A stretch of DNA of 64,000 bases, taken from NCBI GenBank assembly GCA_963932145.1, contig CAWVQA010000111.1, positions 1-64,000 of the forward strand, given 5' to 3'. Position 1 is the stretch's first letter; each line of letters starts with the position of its first letter. The position numbers and the translations under genes were made by a program. Of the stretch, positions 13,309-26,700 are shown in pieces. The notes below the pieces were generated by a model. It saw nothing but the letters and a program-made list of their open reading frames with translations, did no database searches and was not told the DNA's origin. This DNA is from Acanthosepion lycidas (lineage: Eukaryota; Mollusca; Cephalopoda; Sepiida; Sepiidae).

Positions 13309-16300
13309 GATTAAGATTTGTCATTTTTGGTAGTGATTTTATTAGCCTATTAGATGCACAATGAGTTGGAGAATCAGATAAACCTCACTTCCGGTAGTCT
13401 AGCTGCAAGGGAAATGCCTTAAATTGCCGTTTGAAGCTTCAACTTTGGGTTCCCAGTTCCCGTCATTTGGGTATCGAAAAAAAAAGTCGATTAAGATTTG
13501 TCATTTTTGGTAGTTATTTTATTAGCCTATTAGATGCACAATGAGTTGGAGAATCTGATAAACCCCACTTCCGGTAGCCTAGCTGCAAGAGAAATGCCTT
13601 AAATTGCCGTTTGAAGCTTCAACTTTGGGTTCCCAGTTCCCGTTATTTGGGTATCGAAAAAAAAAGTCGATTAAGATTTGTCATTTTTGGTAGTGATTTT
13701 TTTAGCCTATTAGATGCACAATGAGTTGGAGAATCTGATAAACCCCACTCCCGGTAGCCTAGCTGCAAGAGAAATGCCTTAAATTGCCGTTTGAAGCTTC
13801 AACTTTGGGTTCCCAGTTCCCGTTATTTGGGTATCGAAAAAAAAAGTCGATTAAGATTTGTCATTTTTGGTAGTGATTTTATTAGCCTATTAGATGCACA
13901 ATGAGTTGGAGAATCAGATAAACCCCACTTCCGGTAGTCTAGCTGCAAGAGAAATGCCTTAAATTGCCGTTTGAGGCTTCAACTTTGGGTTCCCAGTTCC
14001 CGTTATTTGGGTATCGAAAAAAAAAGTCGATTAAGATTTGTCATTTTTGGTAGTGATTTTATTAGCCTATTAGATGCACAATGAGTTGGAGAATCTGATA
14101 AACCCCACTTCCGGTAGTCTAGCTGCAAGAGAAATGACTTAAATTGCCGTTTGAAGCTTCAACTTTGGGTTCCCAGTTCCCGTTATTTGGGTATCGAAAA
14201 AAAAAGTCGATTAAGATTTGTCATTTTTGGTAGTGATTTTATTAGCCTATTAGATGCACAATGAGTTGGAGAATCTGATAAAACCCACTTCCGGTAGCCT
14301 AGCTGCAAGTGAAATGCCTTAAATTGCCGTTTGAAGCTTCAACTTTGGGTTCCCAGTTCCCGTTATTTGGGTATCGAAAAAAAAAGTCGATTAAGATTTG
14401 TCATTTTTGGTAGTGATTTTTTTAGCCTATTAGATGCACAATGAGTTGGAGAATCAGATAAACCCCACTTCCGGTAGTCTAGCTGCAAGAGAAATGCCTT
14501 CAATTGCCGTTTGAAGCTTCAACTTTGGGTTCCCAGTTCCCGTTATTTGGGTATCGAAAAAAAAAGTCGATTAAGATTTGTCATTTTTGGTAGTGATTTT
14601 ATTAGCCTATTAGATGCACAATGAGTTGGAGAATCTGATAAACCCCACTTCCGGTAGCCTAGCTGCAAGAGAAATGCCTTAAATTGCCGTTTGAAGCGTC
14701 AACTTTGGGTTCCCAGTTCCCGTTATTTGGGTATCGAAAAAAAAAGTCGATTAAGATTTGTCATTTTTGGCAGTGATTTTATTAGCCTATTAGATGCACA
14801 ATGAGTTGGAGAATCAGATAAACCCACTTCCGGTAGTCTAGCTGCAAGAGAAATGCCTTAAATTGCCGTTTGAAGCTTCAACTTTGGGTTCCCAGTTCCC
14901 GTTATTTGGGTATCGAAAAAAAAAGTCGATTAAGATTTGTCATTTTTGCTAGTGATTTTATTAGCCTATTAGATGTACAATGAGTTGGAGAATCTGATAA
15001 ACCCCACTTCCGGTAGCCTAGCTGCAAGTGAAATGCCTTAAATTGCCGTTTGAAGCTTCAACTTTGGGTTCCCAGTTCCCGTTATTTGGGTATCGAAAAA
15101 AAAAGTCGATTAAGATTTGTCATTTTTGGTAGTGATTTTTTTAGCCTATTAGATGCACAATGAGTTGGAGAATCAGATAAACCCCACTTCCGGTAGCCTA
15201 GCTGCAAGAGAAATGCCTTAAATTGCCGTTTGAATCTTCAACTTTGGGTTCCCAGTTCCCGTTATTTGGGTATCGAAAAAAAAAGTCGATTAAGATTTGT
15301 CATTTTTGGTAGTGATTTTATTAGCCTATTAGATGCACAATGAGTTGGAGAATCTGATAAACCCCACTTCCGGTAGCCTAGCTGCAAGAGAAATGCCTTA
15401 AATTGCCGTTTGAAGCTTCAACTTTGGGTTCCCAGTTCCCGTTATTTGGGTATCGAAAAAAAAAGTCGATTAAGATTTGTCATTTTTGCTAGTGATTTTA
15501 TTAGCCTATTAGATGCACAATGAGTTGGAGAATCTGATAAACCCCACTTCCGGTAGCCTAGCTGCAAGTGAAATGCCTTAAATTGCCGTTTGCAGCTTCA
15601 ACTTTGGGTTCCCAGTTCCCGTTATTTGGGTATCGAAAAAAAAAGTCGATTAAGATTTGTCATTTTTGCTAGTGATTTTATTAGCCTATTAGATGCACAA
15701 TGAGTTGGAGAATCTGATAAACCCCACTTCCGGTAGCCTAGCTGCAAGAGAAATGCCTTAAATTGCCGTTTGAAGCTTCAACTTTGGGTTCCCAGTTCCC
15801 GTTATTTGGGTATCGAAAAAAAAAGTCGATTAAGATTTGTCATTTTTGCTAGTGATTTTATTAGCCTATTAGATGCACAATGAGTTGGAGAATCAGATAA
15901 ACCCCACATCCGGTAGCCTAGCTTCAACAGAAATGCCTTAAATCGCCGTTTGAAGCTTCAACTTTGGGTTCCCAGTTCCCGTTATTTGGGTATCGAAAAA
16001 AAAAGTCGATTTAAAATAGTCATTTTTGGTAGGCATTTCATTGGCTTATTAGATGCAGTTTGAGTTGGAGAATCAGATAAACTCCACTTCCGGTAGCCTA
16101 GCTGCAAGAGAAATGCCTTAAATCGCCGTTTGAAGCTTCAACTTTAGTTCCCCAGTTCACGTTATTTGGGTATCGAAAAAAAAAGTCGATTTAAAATTGT
16201 CATTTTTGATAGGCATTTCATTGGCTTATTAGATGCAGTATGAGTTGGAGAATCAGATAAACCCCACTTCCGGTAGCCTAGCTGCAAGAGAAATGCCTTA

Positions 16301-18485
16301 AATTGCCGTTTGAAGCTTCAACTTTGGGTTCCCAGTTCCCGTTATTTGGGTATCGAAAAAAAAAGTCGATTAAGATTTGTCATTTTTGCTAGTGATTTTA
16401 TTAGCCTATTAGATGCACAATGAGTTGGAGAATCTGATAAACCCCACTTCCGGTAGCCTAGCTGCAAGAGAAATGCCTTAAATTGCCGTTTGAAGCTTCA
16501 ACTTTGGGTACCCAGTTCCCGTTATTTGGGTATCGAAAAAAGAAGTCGATTAAGATTTGTCATTTTTGGTAGTGATTTTATTAGCCTATTAGATGCACAA
16601 TGAGTTGGAGAATCTGATAAACCCCACTTCCGGTAGCCTAGCTGCAAGTGAAATGCCTTAAATTGCCGTTTGAAGCTTCAACTTTGGGTTCCCAGTTCCC
16701 GTTATTTGGGTATCGAAAAAAAAAGTCGATTAAGATTTGTCATTTTTGCTAGTGATTTTATTAGCCTATTAGATGCACAATGAGTTGGAGAATCTGATAA
16801 ACCCCACTTCCGGTAGCCTAGCTGCAAGAGAAATGCCTTAATTTGCCGTTTGAAGCTTCAACTTTGGGTTCCCAGTTCCCGTTATTTGGGTATCGAAAAA
16901 AAAAGTCGATTAAGATTTGTCATTTTTGGTAGTGATTTTTTTAGCCTATTAGATGCACAATGAGTTGGAGAATCTGATAAACCCCACTCCCGGTAGCCTA
17001 GCTGCAAGAGAAATGCCTTAAATTGCCGTTTGAAGCTTCAACTTTGGGTTCCCAGTTCCCGTTATTTGGGTATCGAAAAAAAAAGTCGATTAAGATTTGT
17101 CATTTTTGCTAGTGATTTTATTAGCCTATTAGATGCACAATGAGTTGGAGAATCAGATAAACCCCACATCCGGTAGCCTAGCTTCAACAGAAATGCCTTA
17201 AATCGCCGTTTGAAGCTTCAACTTTGGGTTCCCAGTTCCCGTTATTTGGGTATCGAAAAAAAAAGTCGATTTAAAATAGTCATTTTTGGTAGGCATTTCA
17301 TTGGCTTATTAGATGCAGTTTGAGTTGGAGAATCAGATAAACTCCACTTCCGGTAGCCTAGCTGCAAGAGAAATGCCTTAAATCGCCGTTTGAAGCTTCA
17401 ACTTTAGTTCCCCAGTTCACGTTATTTGGGTATCGAAAAAAAAAGTCGATTTAAAATTGTCATTTTTGATAGGCATTTCATTGGCTTATTAGATGCAGTA
17501 TGAGTTGGAGAATCAGATAAACCCCACTTCCGGTAGCCTAGCTGCAAGAGAAATGCCTTAAATTGCCGTTTGAAGCTTCAACTTTGGGTTCCCAGTTCCC
17601 GTTATTTGGGTATCGAAAAAAAAAGTCGATTAAGATTTGTCATTTTTGCTAGTGATTTTATTAGCCTATTAGATGCACAATGAGTTGGAGAATCTGATAA
17701 ACCCCACTTCCGGTAGCCTAGCTGCAAGAGAAATGCCTTAAATTGCCGTTTGAAGCTTCAACTTTGGGTACCCAGTTCCCGTTATTTGGGTATCGAAAAA
17801 AGAAGTCGATTAAGATTTGTCATTTTTGGTAGTGATTTTATTAGCCTATTAGATGCACAATGAGTTGGAGAATCTGATAAACCCCACTTCCGGTAGCCTA
17901 GCTGCAAGTGAAATGCCTTAAATTGCCGTTTGAAGCTTCAACTTTGGGTTCCCAGTTCCCGTTATTTGGGTATCGAAAAAAAAAGTCGATTAAGATTTGT
18001 CATTTTTGCTAGTGATTTTATTAGCCTATTAGATGCACAATGAGTTGGAGAATCTGATAAACCCCACTTCCGGTAGCCTAGCTGCAAGAGAAATGCCTTA
18101 ATTTGCCGTTTGAAGCTTCAACTTTGGGTTCCCAGTTCCCGTTATTTGGGTATCGAAAAAAAAAGTCGATTAAGATTTGTCATTTTTGGTAGTGATTTTT
18201 TTAGCCTATTAGATGCACAATGAGTTGGAGAATCTGATAAACCCCACTCCCGGTAGCCTAGCTGCAAGAGAAATGCCTTAAATTGCCGTTTGAAGCTTCA
18301 ACTTTGGGTTCCCAGTTCCCGTTATTTGGGTATCGAAAAAAAAAGTCGATTAAGATTTGTCATTTTTGGTAGTGATTTTATTAGCCTATTAGATGCACAA
18401 TGAGTTGGAGAATCAGATAAACCCCACTTCCGGTAGCCTAGCTGCAAGTGAAATGCCTTAAATTGCCGTTTGAAGCCTCAACTTT
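13309..18485 (+). repeat. Type B satellite block with type C inserts
   Basis: At about 13308 the diagnostic sites switch together from type A (gtcgttt, cgatgcac) to type B (gtcgatt, agatgcac); cagttcccg follows within two monomers. Type B monomers differ from each other more than type A monomers do, with recurrent alternatives such as tttttgctag/tttttggtag, gattttt/gatttta and gaatcaga/gaatctga. Two pairs of type C monomers (near 15890-16260 and 17150-17520) lie inside and mark a higher-order repeat listed separately. The block ends when type A sites return near 18485. Confidence 0.9.
15730..18368 (+). repeat. Seven-monomer (1260-bp) higher-order repeat, about 2.1 copies
   Basis: Bases from about 15730 to 17108 match 16990 to 18368 with an offset of exactly 1260, which is 7 x 180. 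Shared private markers include cacatccggtagcctagc with gcttcaacag (15905, 17165), gcagtttgag (16056, 17316), tagttccccag (16145, 17405), gggtacccag (16507, 17767), agaagtcgat (16541, 17801), taatttgccg (16840, 18100) and cactcccggtag (16986, 18246). Each unit holds two type C and five type B monomers. The match begins after a t/c difference at about 15729 and ends at the gct/ggt difference near 18369. Confidence 0.9.
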
Positions 18486-19110
18486 GGGTTCCCAGTTCAC
18501 GTTATTTGGGTATCGAAAAAAAAAGTCGTTTAAGATTTGTCATTTTTGGTAGTGATTTTATTAGCCTATTCGATGCACAATGAGTTGGAGAATCTGATAA
18601 ACCCCACTTCCGGTAGTCTAGCTGCAAGAGAAATGCCTTAAATTGCCGTTTGAAGCCTCAACTTTGGGTTCCCAGTTCACGTTATTTGGGTATCGAAAAA
18701 AAAAGTCGTTCAAGATTTGTCATTTTTGGTAGTGATTTTATTAGCCTATTCGATGCACAATGAGTTGGAGAATCTGATAAACCCCACTTCCGGTAGTCTA
18801 GCTGGAAGAGAAATACCTTAAATTGCCGTTTGAAGCTTCAACTTTGGGTTCCCAGTTCACGTTATTTGGGTATCGAAAAAAAAAGTCGTTTAAGATTTGT
18901 CATTTTTGGTAGTGATTTTATTAGCCTATTCGATGCACAATGAGTTGGAGAATCTGATAAACCCCACTTCCGGTAGTCTAGCTGCAAGAGAAATGCCCTA
19001 AATTGCCGTTTGAAGCCTCAACTTTGGGTTCCCAGTTCACGTTATTTGGGTATCGAAAAAAAAAGTCGTTTAAGATTTGTCATTTTTGGTAGTGATTTTA
19101 TTAGCCTATT
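18486..19110 (+). repeat. Type A island inside type B satellite
   Basis: About 3.5 monomers carry all the type A diagnostic sites (cagttcacg, gtcgtttaag, cgatgcac, ggtagtctag) between type B monomers on both sides. Divergence from the outer type A block is low, so this looks like a block copied from, or left over from, the same homogenised pool and not independent convergence at each site. Confidence 0.85.
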
Positions 19111-20640
19111 AGATGCACAATGAGTTGGAGAATCTGATAAACCCCACTTCCGGTAGCCTAGCTGCAAGAGAAATGCCTTAAATCGCCGTTTGAAGCTTCA
19201 ACTTTAGTTCCCCAGTTCACGTTATTGGGTATCGAAAAAAAAAGTCGATTTAAAATTGTCATTTTTGATAGGCATTTCATTGGCTTATTAGATGCAGTAT
19301 GAGTTGGAGAATCAGATAAACCCCACTTCCGGTAGCCTAGCTGCAAGAGAAATGCCTTAAATTGCCGTTTGAAGCTTCAACTTTGGGTTCCCAGTTCCCG
19401 TTATTTGGGTATCGAAAAAAGAAGTCGATTAAGATTTGTCATTTTTGGTAGTGATTTTATTAGCCTATTAGATGCACAATGAGTTGGAGAATCTGATAAA
19501 CCCCACTTCCGGTAGCCTAGCTGCAAGAGAAATTCCTTAAATTGCCGTTTGAAGCTTCAACTTTGGGTTCCCAGTTCCCGTTATTTGGGTATCGAAAAAA
19601 AAAGTCGATTAAGATTTGTCATTTTGGGTAGTGATTTTTTTAGCCTATTAGATGCACAATGAGTTGGAGAATCTGATAAACCCCACTTCCGGTAGCCTAG
19701 CTGCAAGTGAAATGCCTTAAATTGCCGTTTGAAGCTTCAACTTTGGGTTCCCAGTTCCCGTTATTTGGGTATCGAAAAAAAAAGTCTATTAAGATTTGTC
19801 ATTTTTGCTAGTGATTTTATTAGCCTATTAGATGCACAATGAGTTGCAGAATCTGATAAACCCCACTTCCGGTAGCCTAGCTACAAGTGAAATGCCTTAA
19901 ATTGCCGTTTGAAGCTTCAACTTTGGGTTCCCAGTTCCCGTTATTTGGGTATCGAAAAAAAAAGTCGATTAAGATTTTTAATTTTTGCTAGTGATTTTAT
20001 TAGCCTATTAGATGCACAATGAGTTGGAGAATCTGATAAACCCCACTTCCGGTAGCCTAGCTGCAAGAGAAATGCCTTAAATTGCCGTTTGAAGCTTCAA
20101 CTTTGGGTTCCCAGTTCCCGTCATTTGGGTATCGAAAAAAAAAGACGATTAAGATTTGTCATTTTTGGTAGTGATTTTATTAGCCCATTAGATGCACAAT
20201 GAGTTGGAGAATCTGATAAACCCCACTTCCGGTAGCCTAGCTGCAAGAGAAATGCCTTAATTTGCCGTTTGAAGCTTCAACTTTGGGTTCCCAGTTCCCG
20301 TTATTTGGGTATCGAAAAAAAAAGTCGATTAAGATTTGTCATTTTTGGTAGTGATTTTTTTAGCCTATTAGATGCACAATGAGTTGGAGAATCTGATAAA
20401 CCCCACTCCCGGTAGCCTAGCTGCAAGAGAAATGCCTTAAATTGCCGTTTGAAGCTTCAACTTTGGGTTCCCAGTTCCCGTTATTTGGGTATCGAAAAAA
20501 AAAGTCGATTAAGATTTGTCATTTTTGGTAGTGATTTTATTAGCCTATTAGATGCACAATGAGTTGGAGAATCAGATAAACCCCACTTCCGGTAGCCTAG
20601 CTGCAAGAGAAATGCCTTAAATTGCCGTTTGAAGCCTCAA
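19111..20640 (+). repeat. Type B block with a type C monomer, related to the 7-mer repeat
   Basis: Starts with a C-like monomer carrying tagttccccag (about 19205) as in the 7-mer repeat, but one T is missing from the ttattgggt stretch just after it. Later monomers carry taatttgccg (about 20259), gattttttta (about 20353) and cactcccggtag (about 20406) in the same order as in the 7-mer repeat but with two extra monomers between. The unusual gacgatt after the A tract near 20144 recurs near 27340, linking this block to 26740-27640. Confidence 0.8.
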
Positions 20641-22248
20641 CTTTGGGTTCCCAGTTCACGTTATTTGGGTATCGAAAAAAAAAGTCGTTTAAGATTTGTC
20701 ATTTTTGGTAGTGATTTTATTAGCCTATTCGATGCACAATGAGTTGGAGAATCTGATAAACCCCACTTCCGGTAGTCTAGCTGCAAGAGAAATGCCTTAA
20801 ATTGCCGTTTGAAGCCTCAACTTTGGGTTCCCAGTTCACGTTATTTGGGTATCGAAAAAAAAAGTCGTTTAAGATTTGTCATTTTTGGTAGTGATTTTAT
20901 TAGCCTATTCGATGCACAATGAGTTGGAGAATCTGATAAACCCCACTTCCGGTAGTCTAGCTGCAAGAGAAATGCCTTAAATTGCCGTTTGAAGCTTCAA
21001 CTTTGGGTTCCCAGTTCACGTTATTTGGGTATCGAAAAAAAAAGTCGTTTAAGATTTGTCATTTTTGGTAGTGATTTTATTAGCCTATTCGATGCACAAT
21101 GAGTTGGAGAATCTGATAAACCCCACTTCCGGTAGTCTAGCTGCAAGAGAAATGCCTTAAATTGCCGTTTGAAGCCTCAACTTTGGGTTCCCAGTTCACG
21201 TTATTTGGGTATCGAAAAAAAAAGTCGTTTAAGATTTGTCATTTTTGGTAGTGATTTTATTAGCCTATTCGATGCACAATGAGTTGGAGAATCTGATAAA
21301 CCCCACTTCCGGTAGTCTAGCTGCAAGAGAAATGCCTTAAATTGCCGTTTGAAGCCTCAACTTTGGGTTCCCAGTTCACGTTATTTGGGTATCGAAAAAA
21401 AAAGTCTTTTAAGATTTGTCATTTTTGGTAGTGATTTTATTAGCCTATTCGATGCACAATGAGTTGGAGAATCTGATAAACCCCACTTCCGGTCGTCTAG
21501 CTGCAAGAGAAATGCCTTAAATTGCCGTTTGAAGCTTCAACTTTGGGATCCCAGTTCACGTTATTTGGGTATCGAAAAAAAAAGTCGTTTAAGATTTGTC
21601 ATTTTTGGTAGTGATTTTATTAGCCTATTCGATGCACAATGAGTTGGAGAATCTGATAAACCCCACTTCCGGTAGTCTAGCTGCAAGAGAAATGCCTTAA
21701 ATTGCCGTTTGAAGCTTCAACTTTGGGTTCCCAGTTCACGTTATTTGGGTATCGAAAAATAAGTCGTTTAAGATTTGTCATTTTTGGTAGTGATTTTATT
21801 AGCCTATTCGATGCACAATGAGTTGGAGAATCTGATAAACCCCACTTCCGGTAGTCTAGCTGCAAGAGAAATGCCTTAAATTGCCGTTTGAAGCTTCAAC
21901 TTTGGGTTCCCAGTTCACGTTATTTGGGTATCGAAAAAAAAAGTCGTTTAAGATTTGTCATTTTTGGTAGTGATTTTATTAGCCTATTCGATGCACAATG
22001 AGTTGGAGAATCTGATAAACCCCACTTCCGGTAGTCTAGCTGCAAGAGAAATGCCTTAAATTGCCGTTTGAAGCCTCAACTTTGGGTTCCCAGTTCACGT
22101 TATTTGGGTATCGAAAAAAAAAGTCGTTTAAGATTTGTCATTTTTGGTAGTGATTTTATTAGCCTATTCGATGCACAATGAGTTGGAGAATCTGATAAAC
22201 CCCACTTCCGGTAGTCTAGCTGCAAGAGAAATGCCTTAAATTGCCGTT
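20641..22248 (+). repeat. Second type A island
   Basis: About nine type A monomers with the full set of A markers. One monomer (near 21760) has a shortened A tract followed by taagtcg. It ends at a one-base-shortened palindrome (gtttgagcc in place of gtttgaagcc, about 22248), directly followed by type B sequence. Confidence 0.85.
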
Positions 22249-23760
22249 TGAGCCTCAACTTTGGGTTCCCAGTTCCCATTATTTGGGTATCGAAAAAAAA
22301 AGTCGATTAAGATTTGTCATTTTTGGTAGTGATTTTATTAGCCTATTAGATGCACAATGAGTTGGAGAATCTGATAAAACCCACTTCCGGTAGCCTAGCT
22401 GCAAGAGAAATGCCTTAAATTGCCGTTTGAAGCTTCAACTTTGGGTTCCCAGTTCCCGTTATTTGGGTATCGAAAAAAAAAGTCGATTAAGATTTGTCAT
22501 TTTTGGTAGTGATTTTATTAGCCTATTAGATGCACAATGAGTTGGAGAATCTGATAAACACCACTTCCGGTAGCCTAGCTGCAAGAGAAATGCCTTAAAT
22601 TGCCGTTTGAAGCTTCAACTTTGGGTTCCCAGTTCCCGTTATTTGGGTATCGAAAAAAAAAGTCGATTAAGATTTGTCATTTTTGGTAGTGATTTTATTA
22701 GCCTATTCGATGCACAATGAGTTGGAGAATCTGATAAACCCCACTTCCGGTAGTCTAGCTGCAAGAGAAATGCCTTAAATTGCCGTTTGAAGCTTCAACT
22801 TTGGGTTCCCAGTTCACGTTATTTGGGTATCGAAAAAAAAAGTCGTTTAAGATTTGTCATTTTTGGTAGTGATTTTATTAGCCTATTCGATGCACAATGA
22901 GTTGGAGAATCTGATAAACCCCACTTCCGGTAGTCTAGCTGCAAGAGAAATGCCTTAAATTGCCGTTTGAAGCTTCAACTTTGGGTTCCCAGTTCACGTT
23001 ATTTGGGTATCGAAAAAAAAAGTCGTTTAAGATTTGTCATTTTTGGTAGTGATTTTATTAGCCTATTCGATGCACAATGAGTTGGAGAATCTGATAAACC
23101 CCACTTCCGGTAGTCTAGCTGCAAGAGAAATGCCTTAAATTGCCGTTTGAAGCCTCAACTTTGGGTTCCCAGTTCACGTTATTTGGGTATCGAAAAAAAA
23201 AGTCGTTTAAGATTTGTCATTTTTGGTAGTGATTTTATTAGCCTATTCGATGCACAATGAGTTGGAGAATCTGATAAACCCCACTTCCGGTAGTCTAGCT
23301 GCAAGAGAAATGCCTTAAATTGCCGTTTGAGCCTCAACTTTGGGTTCCCAGTTCCCGTTATTTGGGTATCGAAAAAAAAAGTCGATTAAGATTTGTCATT
23401 TTTGGTAGTGATTTTATTAGCCTATTAGATGCACAATGAGTTGGAGAATCTGATAAAACCCACTTCCGGTAGCCTAGCTGCAAGAGAAATGCCTTAAATT
23501 GCCGTTTGAAGCTTCAACTTTGGGTTCCCAGTTCCCGTTATTTGGGTATCGAAAAAAAAAGTCGATTAAGATTTGTCATTTTTGGTAGTGATTTTATTAG
23601 CCTATTAGATGCACAATGAGTTGGAGAATCTGATAAACACCACTTCCGGTAGCCTAGCTGCAAGAGAAATGCCTTAAATTGCCGTTTGAAGCTTCAACTT
23701 TGGGTTCCCAGTTCCCGTTATTTGGGTATCGAAAAAAAAAGTCGATTAAGATTTGTCATT
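22249..23760 (+). repeat. Six-monomer block duplication across an A/B junction
   Basis: The A-to-B junction with the one-base-shortened gtttgagcctcaac occurs at about 22247 and again at about 23327. In both places it is followed by gataaaaccc (22372, 23451) and gataaacaccac (22552, 23631) at the same spacing. The offset is 1079 bases, which is six monomers less the shared one-base loss. The stretch 22690-23320 between the junctions is type A. One event copied a junction together with its flanks, so the blocks moved as multi-monomer units. Confidence 0.85.
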
Positions 23761-26700
23761 TTTGGTAGTGATTTTATTAGCCTATTAGATGCACAATGAG
23801 TTGGAGAATCTGATAAACCCCACTTCCGGTAGCCTAGCTGCAAGAGAAATGCCTTAAATTGCCGTTTGAAGCTTCAACTTTGGGTTCCCAGTTCCCGTTA
23901 TTTGGGTATCGAAAAAAAAAGTCGTTTAAGATTTGTCATTTTTGGTAGTGATTTTATTAGCCTATTAGATGCACAATGAGTTGGAGAATCTGATAAACCC
24001 CACTTCCGGTAGCCTAGCTGCAAGGGAAATGCCTTAAATTGCCGTTTGAAGCTTCAACTTTGGGTTCCCAGTTCCCGTTATTTGGGTATCGAAAAAAAAA
24101 GTCGATTAAGATTTGTCATTTTTGCTAGTGATTTTATTAGCCTATTAGATGCACAATGAGTTGGAGAATCTGATAAACCCCACTTCCGGTAGCCTAGCTG
24201 CAAGAGAAATGCCTTAAATTGCCGTTTGAAGCTTCAACTTTGGGTTCCCAGTTCCCGTTATTTGGGTATCGAAAAAAAAAGTCGATTAAGATTTGTCATT
24301 TTTGCTAGTGATTTTATTAGCCTATTAGATGCACAATGAGTTGGAGAATCTGATAAACCCCGCTTCCGGTAGCCTAGCTGCAAGAAAAATGCCTTAAATT
24401 GCCGTTTGAAGCTTCAACTTTGGGTTCCCAGTTCCCGTTATTTGGGTATCGAAAAAAAAAGTCGATTAAGATTTGTCATTTTTGGTAGTGATTTTATTAG
24501 CCTATTAGATGCACAATGAGTTGGAGAATCTGATAAACCCCACTTCCGGTAGCCTAGCTGCAAGAGAAATGCCTTAAATTGCCGTTTGAAGCTTCAACTT
24601 TGGGTTCCCAGTTCCCGTTATTTGGGTATCGAAAAAAAAAGTCGATTAAGATTTGTCATTTTTGGTAGTGATTTTATTAGCCTATTAGATGCACAATGAG
24701 TTGGAGAATCTGATAAACCCCACTTCCGGTAGCCTAGCTGCAAGAGAAATGCCTTAAATTGCCGTTTGAAGCTTCAACTTTGGGTTCCCAGTTCCCGTTA
24801 TTTGGGTATCGAAAAAAAAAGTCGATTAAGATTTGTCATTTTTGGTAGTGATTTTATTAGCCTATTAGATGCACAATGAGTTGGAGAATCTGATAAACCC
24901 CACTTCCGGTAGCCTAGCTGCAAGAGAAATGCCTTAAATTGCCTTTTGAAGCTTCAACTTTGGGTTCCCAGTTCCCGTTATTTGGGTATCGAAAAAAAAA
25001 GTCGATTAAGATTTGTCATTTTTGGTAGTGATTTTATTAGCCTATTAGATGCACAATGAGTTGGAGAATCTGATAAACCCCACTTCCGGTAGCCTAGCTG
25101 CAAGAGAAATGCCTTAAATTGCCGTTTGAAGCTTCAACTTTGGGTTCCCAGTTCCCGTTATTTGGGTATCGAAAAAAAAAGTCTATTAAGATTTGTCATT
25201 TTTGGTAGTGATTTTATTAGCCTATTAGATGCACAATGAGTTGGAGAATCTGATAAACCCCACTTCCGGTAGCCTAGCTGCAAGAGAAATGCCTTAAATT
25301 GCCGTTTGAAGCTTCAACTTTAGGTTCCCAGTTCCCGTTATTTGGGTATCGAAAAAAAAAGTCGATTAAGATTTGTCATTTTTGCTAGTGATTTTATTAG
25401 CCTATTAGATGCACAATGAGTTGGAGAATCTGATAAACCCCACTTCCGGTAGCCTAGCTGCAAGTGAAACGCCTTAAATTGCCGTTTGCAGCTTCAACTT
25501 TGGGTTCCCAGTTCCCGTTATTTGGGTATCGAAAAAAAAAGTCGATTAAGATTTGTCATTTTTGGTAGTGATTTTATTAGCCTATTAGATGCACAATGAG
25601 TTGGAGAATCTGATAAACCCCACTTCCGGTAGCCTAGCTGCAAGAGAAATGCCTTAAATTGCCGTTTGAAGCTTCAACTTTGGGTTCCCAGTTCCCGTTA
25701 TTTGGGTATCGAAAAAAAAAGTCGATTAAGATTTGTCATTTTTGCTAGTGATTTTATTAGCCTATTAGATGCACAATGAGTTGGAGAATCAGATAAACCC
25801 CACATCCGGTAGCCTAGCTTCAACAGAAATGCCTTAAATCGCCGTTTGAAGCTTCAACTTTGGGTGCCCAGTTCGCGTTATTTGGGTATCGAAAAAAAAA
25901 GTCGATTTAAAATAGTCATTTTTGGTAGGCATTTCATTGGCTTATTAGATGCAGTTTGAGTTGGAGAATCAGATAAACTCCACTTCCGGTAGCCTAGCTG
26001 CAAGAGAAATGCCTTAAATCGCCGTTTGAAGCTTCAACTTTAGATCCCCAGTTCACGTTATTTGGGTATCGAAAAAAAAAGTCGATTTAAAATTGTCATT
26101 TTTGGTAGGCATTTCATTGGCCTATTAGATGCAGTATGAGTTGGAGAATCAGATAAACCCCACTTCCGGTAGCCTAGCTGCAAGAGAAATGCCTTAAATT
26201 GCCGTTTGAAGCTTCAACTTTGGGTTCCCAGTTCCCGTTATTTGGGTATCGAAAAAAAAAGTCGATTAAGATTTGTCATTTTTGCTAGTGATTTTATTAG
26301 CCTATTAGATGCACAATGAGTTGGAGAATCTGATAAACCCCACTTCCGGTAGCCTAGCTGCAAGAGAAATGCCTTAAATTGCCGTTTGAAGCTTCAACTT
26401 TGGGTTCCCAGTTCCCGTTATTTGGGTATCGAAAAAAAAAGTCGATTAAGATTTGTCATTTTTGCTAGTGATTTTATTAGCCTATTAGATGCACAATGAG
26501 TTGGAGAATCTGATAAACCCCACTTCCGGTAGCCTAGCTGCAAGAGAAATGCCTTAAATTGCCGTTTGAAGCTTCAACTTTGGGTTCCCAGTTCCCGTTA
26601 TTTGGGTATCGAAAAAAAAAGTCGATTAAGATTTGTCATTTTTGCTAGTGATTTTATTAGCCTATTAGATGCACAATGAGTTGGAGAATCTGATAAACCC

